A DNA stretch of 64,000 nucleotides from Saitoella complicata NRRL Y-17804 (Eukaryota > Ascomycota > Saitoellomycetes > Saitoellales > Saitoellaceae). Below the pieces are notes generated by a model. The model saw only the letters and a list, made by a program, of their open reading frames with translations. It was not told where the DNA came from and did not search any database. Position numbers and translations under genes: made by a program. The stretch is taken from assembly GCF_001661265.1 (NCBI RefSeq), contig NW_017567020.1, forward strand, positions 62,001-126,000, written 5' to 3'. Of the stretch, positions 10,301-21,183 are shown piece by piece (the stretch's first letter is position 1; each line of letters opens with the position of its first letter).

Positions 10301-12150
10301 GTAACAGAACGGCGGCTCTTGGAGGGGAGAGCAAGGATGGGGAGGAGTGGGTCGATGATGCCCTGCTCAACATTGTTGACAGTCAACCCCTTCTTACTCG
10401 AAGCAGCAGCAAAGACAGCCTTAGCTCCCTCAAGGAAAGAGATGACGCTTGTCCATTGATTCAAGTTGTCTGCAACCAACTGTACGATGCTCTGGTCATT
10501 TTCAGTAAGGTGCTGAGCGAAGATAGTCAACGCAGCACCCAACACCGGCGCGACCGTTTTGCTTCCCTGACCCTTCTCGAGTAGCACGAGACCGAGTTGC
10601 TGCACAACGGGCTTGATAGCCGCAGGCGTAACATGGATGCACTTCAACGCCTCCAACCTCGCCAACTGTTGCGCAAACCACTGCTCATCCTGCTCATGAA
10701 ACGCAATCGTAAGCTCCTTCGACACTGAAAGCTTCTTGAGCAAAGCTGGGACGAGGCCCTTCTCTTGGTTCAACTGCAACAAGCCAGTGTTGCTCAAATT
10801 CTTATTGGGCACAGTGCCAGTCCGGAATACACCATTCTCCTTCAATCTTGGCAATGTCACGAGCAAATCCTGTTCCGCGGCTTCCCACCTCTGGGCAACG
10901 AACTTGACAAAGTAGGGCAAGGCAAGGTCTCTAAACCGTTCCGGCACGCTCTGTCCCAAGTAATCGCAGAAAGCCAACACAGCATTCACATCTTCGCCAG
11001 CAAAGATAGGTGTGAAAAGGGAGTCGCACTTCTGAGCCGCGAGTCCGAGTTCAGCATATTGCAGGAAAACAGCAGCAAGCTGTGCAGCAGGCCAAAAGAC
11101 TTCGGGGGTCTTAGATGAGACGGCGCGGGCAGCCAAGTCGGCGATACGCGGCCAGTCTGAGACACGCGTACCCTTGCGAACAGCGGCGAGGGTGTAAGCC
11201 AAATCAACAGCGAAGATTACTCTCGTGGCAGGAGCGAAGGTCGCCTCGAGTGCTGCAGAAAGGTTATTGCAAACAACATCGAAAATCGACGTGAATGTTT
11301 GCCTCTGACTGTGATGCAACAGCGCAATCTCAACCTTCTTCACCAGTGCCCGTCCCTCTTGTGTCTCCGACTCATGAACACATTCGAGCAACTGCTCAAA
11401 GATCGCTGTGGCGCGAGAGTGCAGTGTCATCTCCACGCTCTTGATCGACTCAGTGAAAATCGTGCACAATCCATCACTGTAGAGATCCGAAGGATTTGCC
11501 GCAAGGTCCGCCAAAGCGTGCTTCACAATAATCTTAAGGTGCTCACCTCTGGCGCGGCGGATCAGGAAGGCGAAAGCCTCTGCGGCGAAACGAGTGGTGT
11601 AGTACTTCTGCTGCTTCTTTCCGAGCAACGGACTCAACAAGTCGAAAACTGGTCGCAAATCCGGAACGAGTTGTTTTGCGAGGTACTTCAACAAGAAGGC
11701 AAGACAGTTGAAGGTGTGCTCGATAACTTCGAGGTCGCCTGATCTGACGAAAGGGAAGAGCGCCGTAATCGACCTTGCAAAAAATGGTTCATATTCAGTA
11801 CCGAGGTCGCGGGCGAATTGCGTGATCAAGTCCAACAGCGGCTCCAAGGCAAGCTCATCACCCTTCTTCAAAAAGCCCTCCAACAACTCAAAGATCTTCT
11901 CCTTGTGGTACAGCACTTGCACCAGGGTATTGCTGAGCGGTCGCACTTCTCTCAGAAATTGTGTAAATGTAGTTGTGAGGTTAAGCTCCGTCCATGACTC
12001 CAACGCCGTCTTGAAGAAACACTCCTCGGCCTCCTCATGTTGGACTTGACGGTTAACGCGGTGGTACACATCGATCTTCACGCCCTCTACCCGCTTGGAG
12101 AAGGGCTTGAAGCGATGCCTCTTTGTCGTCTGGGTGTTTTTGTCCTTCAT
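4372..12150 (-). CDS. UTP20: U3 snoRNA-associated protein 20
   Basis: A single uninterrupted frame of 2,592 codons, close to the roughly 2,500 residues of yeast Utp20. Family role: a giant HEAT/ARM-repeat component of the small-subunit processome, needed for 18S rRNA maturation in the nucleolus. Seen: the N-terminal block KRHRFKPFSKRV with DVYHRV typical of Utp20, helical repeat-like sequence throughout, an acidic insert near residues 1625-1645 (AEDAESDADGEDVDMADAG), and a strongly basic C-terminal tail (KKKMKHNLQKKEQRKKKS) fitting nucleolar targeting or RNA contact. The start ATG at 12150 directly precedes the conserved N-terminus. The lack of introns over 7.8 kb is notable beside intron-bearing neighbours. 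Confidence 0.96.
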   Translation of the reverse strand: MKDKNTQTTKRHRFKPFSKRVEGVKIDVYHRVNRQVQHEEAEECFFKTALESWTELNLTTTFTQFLREVRPLSNTLVQVLYHKEKIFELLEGFLKKGDELALEPLLDLITQFARDLGTEYEPFFARSITALFPFVRSGDLEVIEHTFNCLAFLLKYLAKQLVPDLRPVFDLLSPLLGKKQQKYYTTRFAAEAFAFLIRRARGEHLKIIVKHALADLAANPSDLYSDGLCTIFTESIKSVEMTLHSRATAIFEQLLECVHESETQEGRALVKKVEIALLHHSQRQTFTSIFDVVCNNLSAALEATFAPATRVIFAVDLAYTLAAVRKGTRVSDWPRIADLAARAVSSKTPEVFWPAAQLAAVFLQYAELGLAAQKCDSLFTPIFAGEDVNAVLAFCDYLGQSVPERFRDLALPYFVKFVAQRWEAAEQDLLVTLPRLKENGVFRTGTVPNKNLSNTGLLQLNQEKGLVPALLKKLSVSKELTIAFHEQDEQWFAQQLARLEALKCIHVTPAAIKPVVQQLGLVLLEKGQGSKTVAPVLGAALTIFAQHLTENDQSIVQLVADNLNQWTSVISFLEGAKAVFAAASSKKGLTVNNVEQGIIDPLLPILALPSKSRRSVTLEILASAYSFLNKGKISEHISACQLVEDAPLTVESVRTVQMQLRNLAQNYFLIPKQDWVGQVFPRLCLGVLTLNFTALWGDACKALTSVAQQRPELVWDLVWEGLQTTTQPTLDDAPEAEEEEPVGQNSTTTSVFQCFNLANVTEISEKSLSIMKAGTAEVKNLYVKKFVEDSTLSPMARSQALRVLLGVPELAEKHNAQLVPLFIDCNGTDAVAVEEGDAMGVDAEITKESWSRKDKNTMLELFAKFKNPRTLSKTDTVREILMNLLAMGDNHIQTLALNCLLTWKEVELRTYEDNLKNLLDDTRFRDEITLFLHLDQRDSTIQEAHRGVLMPVVVRILFGRVVARRGQASQKKGLASRRTTILAALANLPRDDLKSFLDLVLTAFKDLDVIKKSDADHHVLRYNQADAEEVPERKQVGYVTMLAEIMEQLGTIIGPFTEELLTPLVYCLYRAHTRIRNQEQTESEGSVELKIARNIRQVGLKCLTALFKYSTEFTWQPYVPLIFKEFVSPRLEKLPIESSQNPSGLLQLLATWASSVATVLYLAEYDTEVVPNVLRCLTNKSVKPEVITYILNMLQKVLDHVDDSETEEDVVEAIKDKVLIPNLDLALDSVTYLLENEESAGLKGDLLELLINVLSRLAPMVSAGDQAQKLVGLLMVMLDKPKKAVSEKVKTDVLEVVKHFLPLCEDFKPAEPVFQKRYKTISSLFASLATRNGRLVLSQVFEVFGAADEILLRVVKLIVDLNSFSKKRLDEPDFNRRLKAFAEVNENLFSELTLREWLPLLHNALFNIQDKEELALRSSASFTLRRFAEVVGAADDEQRDKRIEVLNNVVMKEVRRGMRNPNELVRAEYLSVLAHVVRHCSFWDQVGDMEPLLFGNDEEANFFNNILHIQQHRRLRALRRLAVSASKGIHPQNIAHLFMPLIEHFVMLTGEKAEVHGLIAETVKTIGVLSGWLTWAQYKAVLKRYIGMLKGDVESERTTIRLISAVVDGIAGSSNAQASTAEDAESDADGEDVDMADAGEVEEIKPSTALLSSLPPVERLQEEVLNGLLPPLVKYLHTREESTVILRVPVALPIVKLLRLLPEEVIANRLPGVLMDLSHVLKSKSQESRDMTRKTLADIVALLGPAYFQYVLTELRGALLRGSQLHVLGFTVHTLLVRLTENKQITKGDLDYCLPAIADMLVDDIFGVTGSEKEAEGYSTSMREVKGNKSFDSYEILAKYSSVEHLGVMIAPIKNLLHELSTLKLLKKVDEVLRRITLGVQANEAGNSREMLVFAYNVFQSSLKAEVVVQKSTESEARAESRKFFELDIKPKKHFIRDHYVANASKLTRFALDTLRSVLTRNDELMTEANLAGFIPLIGDCMLSESEELQISALRLLNLLLRVQMSAIDEGADVFVAQAFSFVKTSPSTNSEICQASLKFLATVLKDRKGVDIKESQLAYILKRIKPDLEEPDRQGVTFTFIRSVLSRKFIIPEVYDVMDTVATMMVTNQTRSARDVARSTYFQFLMDYPQGKGRLKAQIAFLVRNLSYEHQSGRQSVMEVLHLILSKFGDVLVQEVVGSFFVALVMVLVNDDVAECREMAGALIQKCLQRADAERLTGIVKALRTWTQADDQPSLQRTGMQVYGLFFDVFKATKTDEMQYCVKRIRDLLSQSARATDEDAEDVQVSDTWEMAYYTLQTLSKIATTCPETVITKKGADIWSAVRQHLLYRHSWVRLSAARLIGALFAQCKAAPTQLPVEISGGLKFSLEDLIEVARKSLIQMRSPQLSEDLGFQAIKNLIFVGRAFYGSQAIMPATDADADEEETEDAAEGKAGQVVTCLSWMMTRLSAELRRERRTNDRQALSKRLMLQWYATMINIIQPTDLEPHVKSILRPLYRFSELPDINTESKELKSLSQEIMSLLQGRVGVTSYVHAFNHVKQDAFEKRQDRRHKRSLQQVAEPELAAKKKMKHNLQKKEQRKKKSLQFKLSRGG

Positions 12151-12308
12151 TCTCCAAGGACCTCCCTGAGAAAACAGCGACCTTTCTTCGTACGCGACGG
12201 CAGCTGCAGGGTTGCCTCAGCTTTTTCGACACAGCCACACGCGCCACGCCGTATCGAGAAGTCTAATTGAGAGTGAATGTGAGAATGGAAATTATTATTA
12301 ATCAACGT

Positions 12309-14484
12309 CTAACCAACAATCCTGGGAGCGTCCACGGCCTCATCTTCCTTTCCAGTCACCTTGGTAGGCGTCGTCTCCTCCGACGGAGCAAAACTGACAC
12401 CGGAGACCCATTCCCAGCACCTATGAATCTCCCCATTCACCTCCAGTTGCCTGACACGAATATTCGAATTCCCCTCAACGACCTTTTGAACACCGAGCCA
12501 TAACCTCTGCCTCTCCTTCGGATCAAACTCCCCAGCCAACACCAAATCCCTCAACTGCCCAACAGCCACATACGGCACCGGCGTAGCCTCAGGATTAGAA
12601 ATATTGAAACGGCGCTGATCGGAAAGCTGACGAAGGGTATAATGCACCAACTCCTCCACACGACGAGAGTACTTGCGCCGACGAATCAAGAAAGAACGAA
12701 GATAAAGGAAACCAAGAGCAAGGAGAACTACGCTAATAAGCGCGCCTCGATGTCGAGCCAGGGATCCGCGGATGGACTTGCGGATCGCGCAGCCGAAGCT
12801 GATGTTTGCGAGGGAGGAGGAAGAGAAGATTCGGTTATTTCCACTGTTGAAGTGCGGACAACAGTCCTGTGGTCAGATCAGTCCATCCTGCTATAACAAC
12901 GAAATACACAAGGCGCAAACTTACTCGGTGTGAGTGACGGTGACTTCCTCTCTATCGACCACATCGTTCAAGGCATGCTGCCAGAGATTCTCAAACTGCT
13001 CATCCGTCAAAGCGGGAGACTTGAGCTTGTACAACTCGGCCTTCAAATCCTCCTCGTTCAATCCCTTTGGCTCGCCTTTGGGGAGCTTGACGTGTCCGCA
13101 CTCCTCGGCAGCGTTCCTGTTCCTCAACTGCTGGACAGCCTCATCCGCCACAATCATGACCTTCCTCAATTTTTCTGAGTCGGGCTCACAAGCAGGCGGC
13201 AATGGGATCAATCCATTGAGGGAAAGTGGGTTGAGAACCTCAACAAAGTCGGGCTCGCAAACAGCCTTGAAGTTAGGGTAGCAGACAGCGTGATCCGGGC
13301 ATGGCACGCACTCGGGACGAAGGTGAGGACGAGGGTCGTACTGCTCGTACGGCTGCAAAGCTTCAGGAATAGGCCACCTTGGATGTTCTGAACAAATGTT
13401 AGTAAAATGCATTGCGTACGGAAAGAAGACAGGACTCACCAGGCGTATCAACCCCACAATACCCAACGTTGACCTTCTCCTCCCTCCACCAAGCCCCATA
13501 AGCAACCGCCGGCGCAACCAATGCCCCAAGCAACACCTTCGGCCACACACTCGGACCGCTCTTCTTTACCTTTCTCCTCTTCATCAACCTACGCGCCTCA
13601 GCTCTGCTCTCAGACAACCTCTTCCTGCCATCGGGGGTAGCCTGCAACTCCTTGACCTCGTCCGGGGTGAACTCTTCCGTGATTTCGGGCTCCTGTTCGT
13701 CGGAATCCTTGTTCTCCTCCTCAACTTGGTTCACAAGCTCGCGGAACTCGGTAGACGTCTGTAGCGTATTAACACTCGGCATGAACCTAGCCGGCACCCT
13801 CGCCTCAGGCGGCGCCAGAGCCAAGATAGGACCAAGATCAGTCCTCCTCCTGTTCTGCGTACCAGGCGTCGTAGCCGCAAGACTCTTCCTCTTCGAACTC
13901 GCCGTTCCCTCCGCCAACGTCTTTCTCCTGCCACCCTCAAGACCAGCAGGCGGCGGACTCTGAAACGGATTATGCGGACTAAACGTGTCCACATCATCCT
14001 TCTCCCCCTCATTGAGGAGCTTAGAACTCTTCCTCCTCGCCGGTGTCCTCGTCTCAACAGCCAAGACCGGCTTCTCAATCTTCACACTCTTCCTCCTCGT
14101 CGCGGTCGGTGGGGGGCTGATCTCCTCCTCCTCACTCACAGGTTGCATGGCCTTCCGCGGACTCAAACTCCTCCGACTCTTCCTCCTAACCATCGGAGTC
14201 TCCTCTTGTCCTGGCTCGACCTCAGACGTGGATTCGATCTTGACTTTGCGGTCGTAGGCATACACATCCGGCGAACCAGCTTTGGTCGCACGAGCCTTTT
14301 CCTTCTTCTTGAGGTATTTTGCGGCGTTAGGTGTTATGCTCTGCGAGAAGATATCCACCAAGACAGCCTTCTTCGCCGACGAAGGATACTGAACGTCCCA
14401 CTCCAACAAAATGCGACGAAGGTCCGCGACGCGGAGGGTGGCGGGATCGAACCCAGCCTGAAGGTAAGAAAGGTCGTCGTCCAT
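12309..14484 (-). CDS. SRC1: inner nuclear membrane protein Src1/Heh1
   Basis: Three exons, 14484..13440, 13387..12925 and 12843..12309, give 680 aa. Intron 13388..13439 has GTGAGT, TACTAAC and CAG. Intron 12844..12924 has GTAAGT and CAG. Seen: an N-terminal HeH/LEM-like helix-extension-helix (DLSYLQAGFDPATLRV to about residue 45), a basic disordered region with repeated RRKS/RRKSVKIE-like motifs, a first membrane segment around VLLGALVAPAVAYGAW, a lumenal cysteine-bearing part (PECVPCPDHAVC), a second membrane segment around ISVVLLALGFLYL, and the Man1-Src1 C-terminal domain. Family role: chromatin tethering at the nuclear envelope and nuclear pore quality control. The frame opens three codons earlier but without an ATG, so 14484 is the start. 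Confidence 0.94.
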
Positions 14485-14780
14485 CTTGATCACTAATTCT
14501 CCAAAAAAAGTACACTCCTAGTCGAGTTCGCGACAGTCGGAACTCGTATATTTCTTGTCGCCTTGTCGCCGTCGCCGCAGCAGCTTGCGCAAATCAAAAC
14601 AAACGTCCGGATCAACATGACGACAACCGCAACCTCCCCAAAATACCCCGAAAACATGCAGAACTTTGCGTGTAACATTATCTTGTATTATTACCTGTAT
14701 TGTAATTTCACTACGAATACTTTCCATGCGATGCATTTTATGCCGTGGGTATCTCTCATGCTAGTGCATCCTATCAATAA

Positions 14781-16662
14781 TCAGTTGGTCTCGACTGGAC
14801 CCAGCGTGATGCTTGGTGTAGCCTTCTTCTTTTCCTTATCAACGTCTCCCGCTGCGACCCCAAAGTAATCATCCCCACCCTTCTCCTCAATGCTCGGCCC
14901 CACCTCCTCTTCCTCCTCCTCCTCCACTTCAACCTCGTGCTTCTCAGAGTCTTGAGCTGGATCCCCCCCCACCAAACTCTCCGCACCCTCCCGGCTCTCC
15001 TCAGCTTTGGGTAGCACAGCATTCCCAGCCCTCATATCCGCCTCCCCCAACGTCGCCCTCCTAATCATCGGAATCGCCTGCGTAACCCTCTGCACAACCT
15101 TATCCACAACATTATCCTCCGCCCCTGTATCGATAAGCGCGTTCGAAATCGTATTCGTATTCCTTCTTCTCATTTCTTTTCGTGCCTGTTTTTCTTCGGG
15201 GCTGAATGCGGCTTCCAGAACTTCCATTTCTTTCTCGTCGTTGTCGGGGGAGGAGAGGGAGATGGAGGGGGGGTATGTGGTTGGTGTTGCGCGACCGGTT
15301 ATATGGGCGATAAGGCGTCGTTGCCGGCGGACTTGGTCGTCGAATTCGGTTAGGCTGGCCCACTCCCACCACCCGAACAAAAACCCGATTAAGCCGTCAA
15401 CGACCCCCACGACCGCCGCGACCCACGCCACGAACATCACCGCACAGACTCCCCATTTGTTTTGAATGTAGAAGGGGATGATGTGGAGGACGAGGAGGAG
15501 AGGGAGGGTGAGGAAGAAGTGGAGGATGCGGAGGCGTGAGTGGGTGGAGGAGAGGGAAGTGTAGGCAGTCGTCACGTCGTGGATTCCATCCAAAGTCCCG
15601 ACATCCAAGTAAAACTCCGGTACGAGCTTTGATTCCTCGCGCATGACGAGGTCGACTTCGATGGCGAAGTGGTCCGAAAGCGATATACTCACCTCCTGCC
15701 CCTTCTCTTGTACTGTGATACGGTCGAGCATGGTAACTTTAGCGTTCGTGACCTCAGTTGTCCGCGGGTCATGGAAGACATAATCCAACCTCCTCGCATC
15801 CGGATCCTGCCTATCCCCCGGTAAGTTCTTCCTCCAAGTATTCAAGTTGGAATCACACGTCGCACCCACGACCTCGATCTTCTCCACGCCCGTCATGTCA
15901 TCTTTTCCCGTTCCTCCCCGTTCCTCGCCGTGTGCGCTGATCCATGCATCAGCCATTAAACCATATGTCCGGAGGATGCGGTGAGCGAGGGAACCGGGGA
16001 CGGAGTTGAAGTCGCCGGCGCAGAGGAGGATGTGGGATTGTGCGATGGAGGCGCGGGCGAGGCGGGCGAATTCCCAGGCTTGGGAGGTGCGGTGGGCCAT
16101 GTAGGAATCGGTTTTTTCGCCATAGGGGGCGTGCAACTATCCATCCCAAAATATTAACAGCTGTCAATAAAAGAGAAGGATGGAAACGTACGTGGGTGTT
16201 GAACACCTCGATCTTCTTCCCAGTGGGATGACGGATAATAGCACTAGCAATCCCCTTCCCAACATACCAATCCCCCCGGAAAAAAGCCGTAGGCCGTCCA
16301 TTGAGTTTATACGGATGCATATGCGTCTCCTCGATTGGCCATTTCGACAAAACCACTAGCCCACCACCCAGGACACCAGAATTATAGAACTTTGCGTGTG
16401 GGAATGTGGAGGAGCATGTTTGCGCGAGGTGCTTGAAGTCAGATTCGACCCAGATTTCTTGAAGGAGAATGATGTCGTATGAGGTGGTTGAGAGGATTGA
16501 GGCGATTGTCCGAAGGCGGATGGCGCGGTGTTTGGAGACGTATTTCAAGCCCCTTCGCCAGCTATTAGCAGTGATCCAGGGCAAAAGAAAGAGGACTGAC
16601 CAGCAATTGAATGACAGCAGTCTGATTCCACGGCGGTGCTTTTCCTCAACAGCATCGGTCAT
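14781..16662 (-). CDS. ISC1: inositol phosphosphingolipid phospholipase C
   Basis: Three exons, 16662..16601, 16552..16192 and 16136..14781, give 592 aa. It belongs to the endonuclease/exonuclease/phosphatase (DNase I-like) fold of neutral sphingomyelinases. Seen: LLSFNCWGLKYVSK at the N-terminus, the metal-binding glutamate in ILLQEIWVESDF, LCAGDFNSVPGS, and the catalytic SLSDHFAIEVD. Two hydrophobic segments follow the catalytic domain (around FFLTLPLLLVLHIIPFYI and GVCAVMFVAWVAAVVG), as in Isc1-type enzymes that act on membranes. A long acidic, disordered tail follows. Family reaction: removal of the phospho-head group from inositol phosphosphingolipids to give ceramide. Intron 16553..16600 uses an AAG acceptor, and a TAG 12 bases earlier would also stay in frame. 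Confidence 0.93.
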
Positions 16663-16779
16663 TGCAAGTGTTGTTGTTCAAGTCGTCCCCGTCGCTCGAC
16701 GTCACACCAGCCACACGCCTGCATCCCCTACCAGCTCCTCGATAAATCCAAATCGAGCAGTCAACGTTACACCTCAACC
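16663..16779. promoter_or_regulatory. shared ISC1/SWD3 divergent promoter
   Basis: Only 117 bases separate two divergent start codons, so both promoters and 5' leaders must lie here or overlap the coding regions. No specific element was identified. Confidence 0.5.
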
Positions 16780-17963
<1,184 letters not shown>

Positions 17964-20900
17964 TTTCGATGTTTGAATTCGAAGAGGAGGGGTTTTTACG
18001 TGATGGTTAATCGATGTTGGACAGGCTTGATGGTCTGTGAAAGAATCGTTGTCTTGTGGAGTAAAAAAGCACATGCCAGAACCGTTATGCGACGATCTCT
18101 GTGTCCATAGGACATACTGGCGATATAGCTGAAAGTGTTCGTCAAGCTCGTACATGTGTACATTAGTCACCGTCGCGTGGTAACATAATAACACCCAATC
18201 CAACCAACCAGGCCTTCTTCGTGCAGATTGCCAAGGGGGTTTACAAGTTGTGATACTAAACTGCTTCCGCTGACATAGATATCTGAACCAGCCCTTGACT
18301 CAACTTATAATTTGACACGGCTGCCAAGCGCTGGTAGTTCCCACGGTATCGATATCGGTTGGCATCGATATTATCGAACTGCCCAACGACGGGTTTGTGC
18401 GGATAAACAAGCTGCGTTCTCCCTCTCAATTCCAAGACGGTTGTCGGTTCTATACAGTAACTACTTAAGAAGGCGTGCGGTCTCTGGTGGCAGAGTACTG
18501 GTTGGGATATCATACGCATTCCACAAAGCCGTGAACGCCCCGGTGACTTCAGCTGGGCTTTACTCAGCAAGGGACCTTCAGGTTAGCAGAATGTACGAGT
18601 TCTGAGTGTACCTAGTCGCCAAAATCGATACCTGGTGCGAGTCTACGGGAACTCAGGCTGCGCTGGCGGTTTGTGCACATGGACGCATACATTGCCTTCG
18701 CATGGCCACAACAGCTCACAAGAGGTCAATTATGCGCCTCAATTCAATAAATGCCTTATCGGTATATAAACCATGATGCATCCACATTCATTCGTATGAC
18801 TTCACCGCTCGGGCCAGCTCGGCACATAGGTGATGCGCCAGCACAATTGCATTCCCCGGGTTCGGCTTGCTGTACTTGGCACAATGTCATCTCATCCGAC
18901 ACACACTTTCACCATGATCGCGTTGGAGATGATGGCGGGCTACATCACATGTCCCAGGCGGAATGGTGAGTTGACACATCTGGGCTGTGGGCTGCCGTCG
19001 ATGGCCGCATTACAATTCACAGCCTTGGCTGCGGCTCGGCTCGGGTTGATCGTGAAATGCGGAGAGAGAGAGCAGTCTCACACGGCACGATTGGGCGTGA
19101 AGCTTAGCACCCAATCGGAATGTTGTGTCTCTGAGCATGGGCCCAGTTGTTTACAGTCTCACTCACACTCAACGTCATCCTCGCTTGAGCTCCAGCCTCC
19201 AGCCTCCTACGTCTACCTCTAAATCTCTATATACCTCGTCTATATTCATAAATCTCCGATATAATCCACCATCGCATTCATGGGTACGTCACACCTCGTC
19301 ACACCTCAACCTTACGCTTGGCACAGCCTTGACCATGCTACTCTCCGCAGCTACAGTGGCGAACTCCGATTGAACTCGGAGACCGGAGGAAGGTCAAGCC
19401 CGAGCGCATGAAGCGGGAAGACGTGTGGGGGAGCGAGGTGGGTGCAGATCAAAACAAACGCCTACGCGCGCGCGGGGCGGGGAGGGGAGGGGAGCGTGGG
19501 ACCGCGTCCGAGAAGGAGGTGCGGGAGACCGGGAACGTTAAGGGAGGATTCGGCAGAAAAATGGAAGGACGACCGGGCATGGGAAGCTTAATATCGTGCA
19601 GGGGAGGGAGGAAGGCGGTACGGCTCGGGTGGGCAAGCTTAAGCTCGAATCACAACAAACAAGGCGAGACTCTGGAACAAAACAGCGCTTACTTTACGTA
19701 AACCTTCATTGCGATCGCCTTTGTACGCCCAAAAGCTTATCTCCCTACCTTTGTCCTCGGCAAGCTCAATAGTCTCACCGTGAGTACAAAACATCTTCAT
19801 CTCCAATTCGACGTGTCGATTCTGAACGTGGTCCGTGCCTCGGTACGATCCGTCCGTACAGGGCTGTCCCAAAGCGGAGAACATACAAGAGACCCCGACT
19901 TCATTTCTCGGTTCGTCTCCCACGAATAAACGCGTCGGCGAACAAAGCATGCATTCCCCTCGATTCCCACAGACATGCTCACACACACAATGTCGATCCA
20001 CGCTGAACGGCAACAATGTACCAATTTCGGAAGGTGACTAGGAGGTTCGGTGTGCAGCAGTCTTCCGATTAGTCTCGTGTTAGGCAGTGTTCGAAGAATG
20101 GATGGACGGCAAGCGTGGGAGGGGTCTAGGCCTAATTAGGGGAATTGAGTGCACAAATGTGTTGTGTTGTTGTTGGCCGTGTGGGCGCCGCAGACGTCGC
20201 CTGCTGTCTGATCATGCGGTGTGCTGTGTGCAGGTGCTGGGTGCTCGCGTTGCCATAGCGAAGCGCGTCAACTTGAAAAAGTGTCGTGGGATGAATGCTA
20301 CACCGATAGGATGAAGAGAGATGCGAGGCGAGGAACGAACATAGAGGACAATGGAGACTCCCTCCTCTTCATGATCAACGGGACAAGCAACGCCGTGGCT
20401 TCTTTTCCAACTGACGCCGGAGCTATACTTCACACACGGGCTGTCCGGATCCATAGCAACGGGGCAACTGGCGGCGCGTCCAACGGCGTCACACACAAAC
20501 ACAGGGGTGATATGACCCACCTGCAAAGAAGAGGCACGTAGAGACGCCCGTTTCGAAGCCTTTTCATTAGCGAATCAAGGCTTTGCATCGAACCGCGGAC
20601 AAAGCACTTGAGCGTAGGTCCAAAGGCACTGTCCACTCTGCCTAGCTGTAGTTCCTAGGCGGCTTGACAAAACCTGCTGATCTCCCTGCTTGTGCTGAGT
20701 GTCTCCCACCGACCGACCTGATCCCTCCTCGACTGGGTAGACGGCAAACCGGTAAAGAAGCTTGCACTCGTTTTCAGCTTCGATTACCCGACCTTCTTTT
20801 TCGTTTTGCGCAGTTTCGGTTGTGTCCACCTCCACAACTTCATTCCCCGCCTAATACCCAGGTCATTCAACCCGACCAACCACGAACCACATCAAGGAAC

Positions 20901-21183
20901 CACTCCACGACGAGTCTTCCTCTAACAGATCTACGACAGCCGTCCGTCTGGATCAGATCACCAATCGTTTGTTTCGTTCACTTCGTTTGTCTTTTTGGTA
21001 TACACAGCAGATCGGATCTTGCACTCGTTAACGAGATCCTCATCACACAGAAGAAGCAGCATACACTCAGCTTCTCACAATCGATTCAGCATTCACGGAT
21101 CGATATACTACTCTTAGTACTTTAATACCCTCAACAACTGCATGTACGACAGGTCGTCCTTGCAAAACCACATAATCTAAACC
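17964..21183. other. 3.2-kb gene-free stretch before CDC25
   Basis: No conserved reading frame was found on either strand. It contains a direct repeat of ATCGATAT at about 18346..18378, a perfect G-quadruplex motif (19474..19492), and a pyrimidine-rich stretch before the CDC25 start. It probably holds the long promoter and leader of CDC25 plus the 3' flank of the WDR5-like gene. A non-coding RNA cannot be excluded. Confidence 0.5.
19474..19492 (+). other. perfect G-quadruplex motif
   Basis: Four runs of four G separated by single bases C, A and A. This is one of the strongest G4 patterns possible, on the same strand as CDC25 and about 1.7 kb upstream of its ATG. Confidence 0.85.

Noticed and set aside
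9472-10584. Long plus-strand frame of 370 codons inside UTP20
   Set aside because: It lies wholly antisense to UTP20, whose minus-strand reading is clearly conserved. It is an antisense shadow.
20664-21125. 153-codon frame upstream of CDC25
   Set aside because: Composition is low-complexity and pyrimidine-driven, with no homologous motif. More likely leader or promoter sequence.
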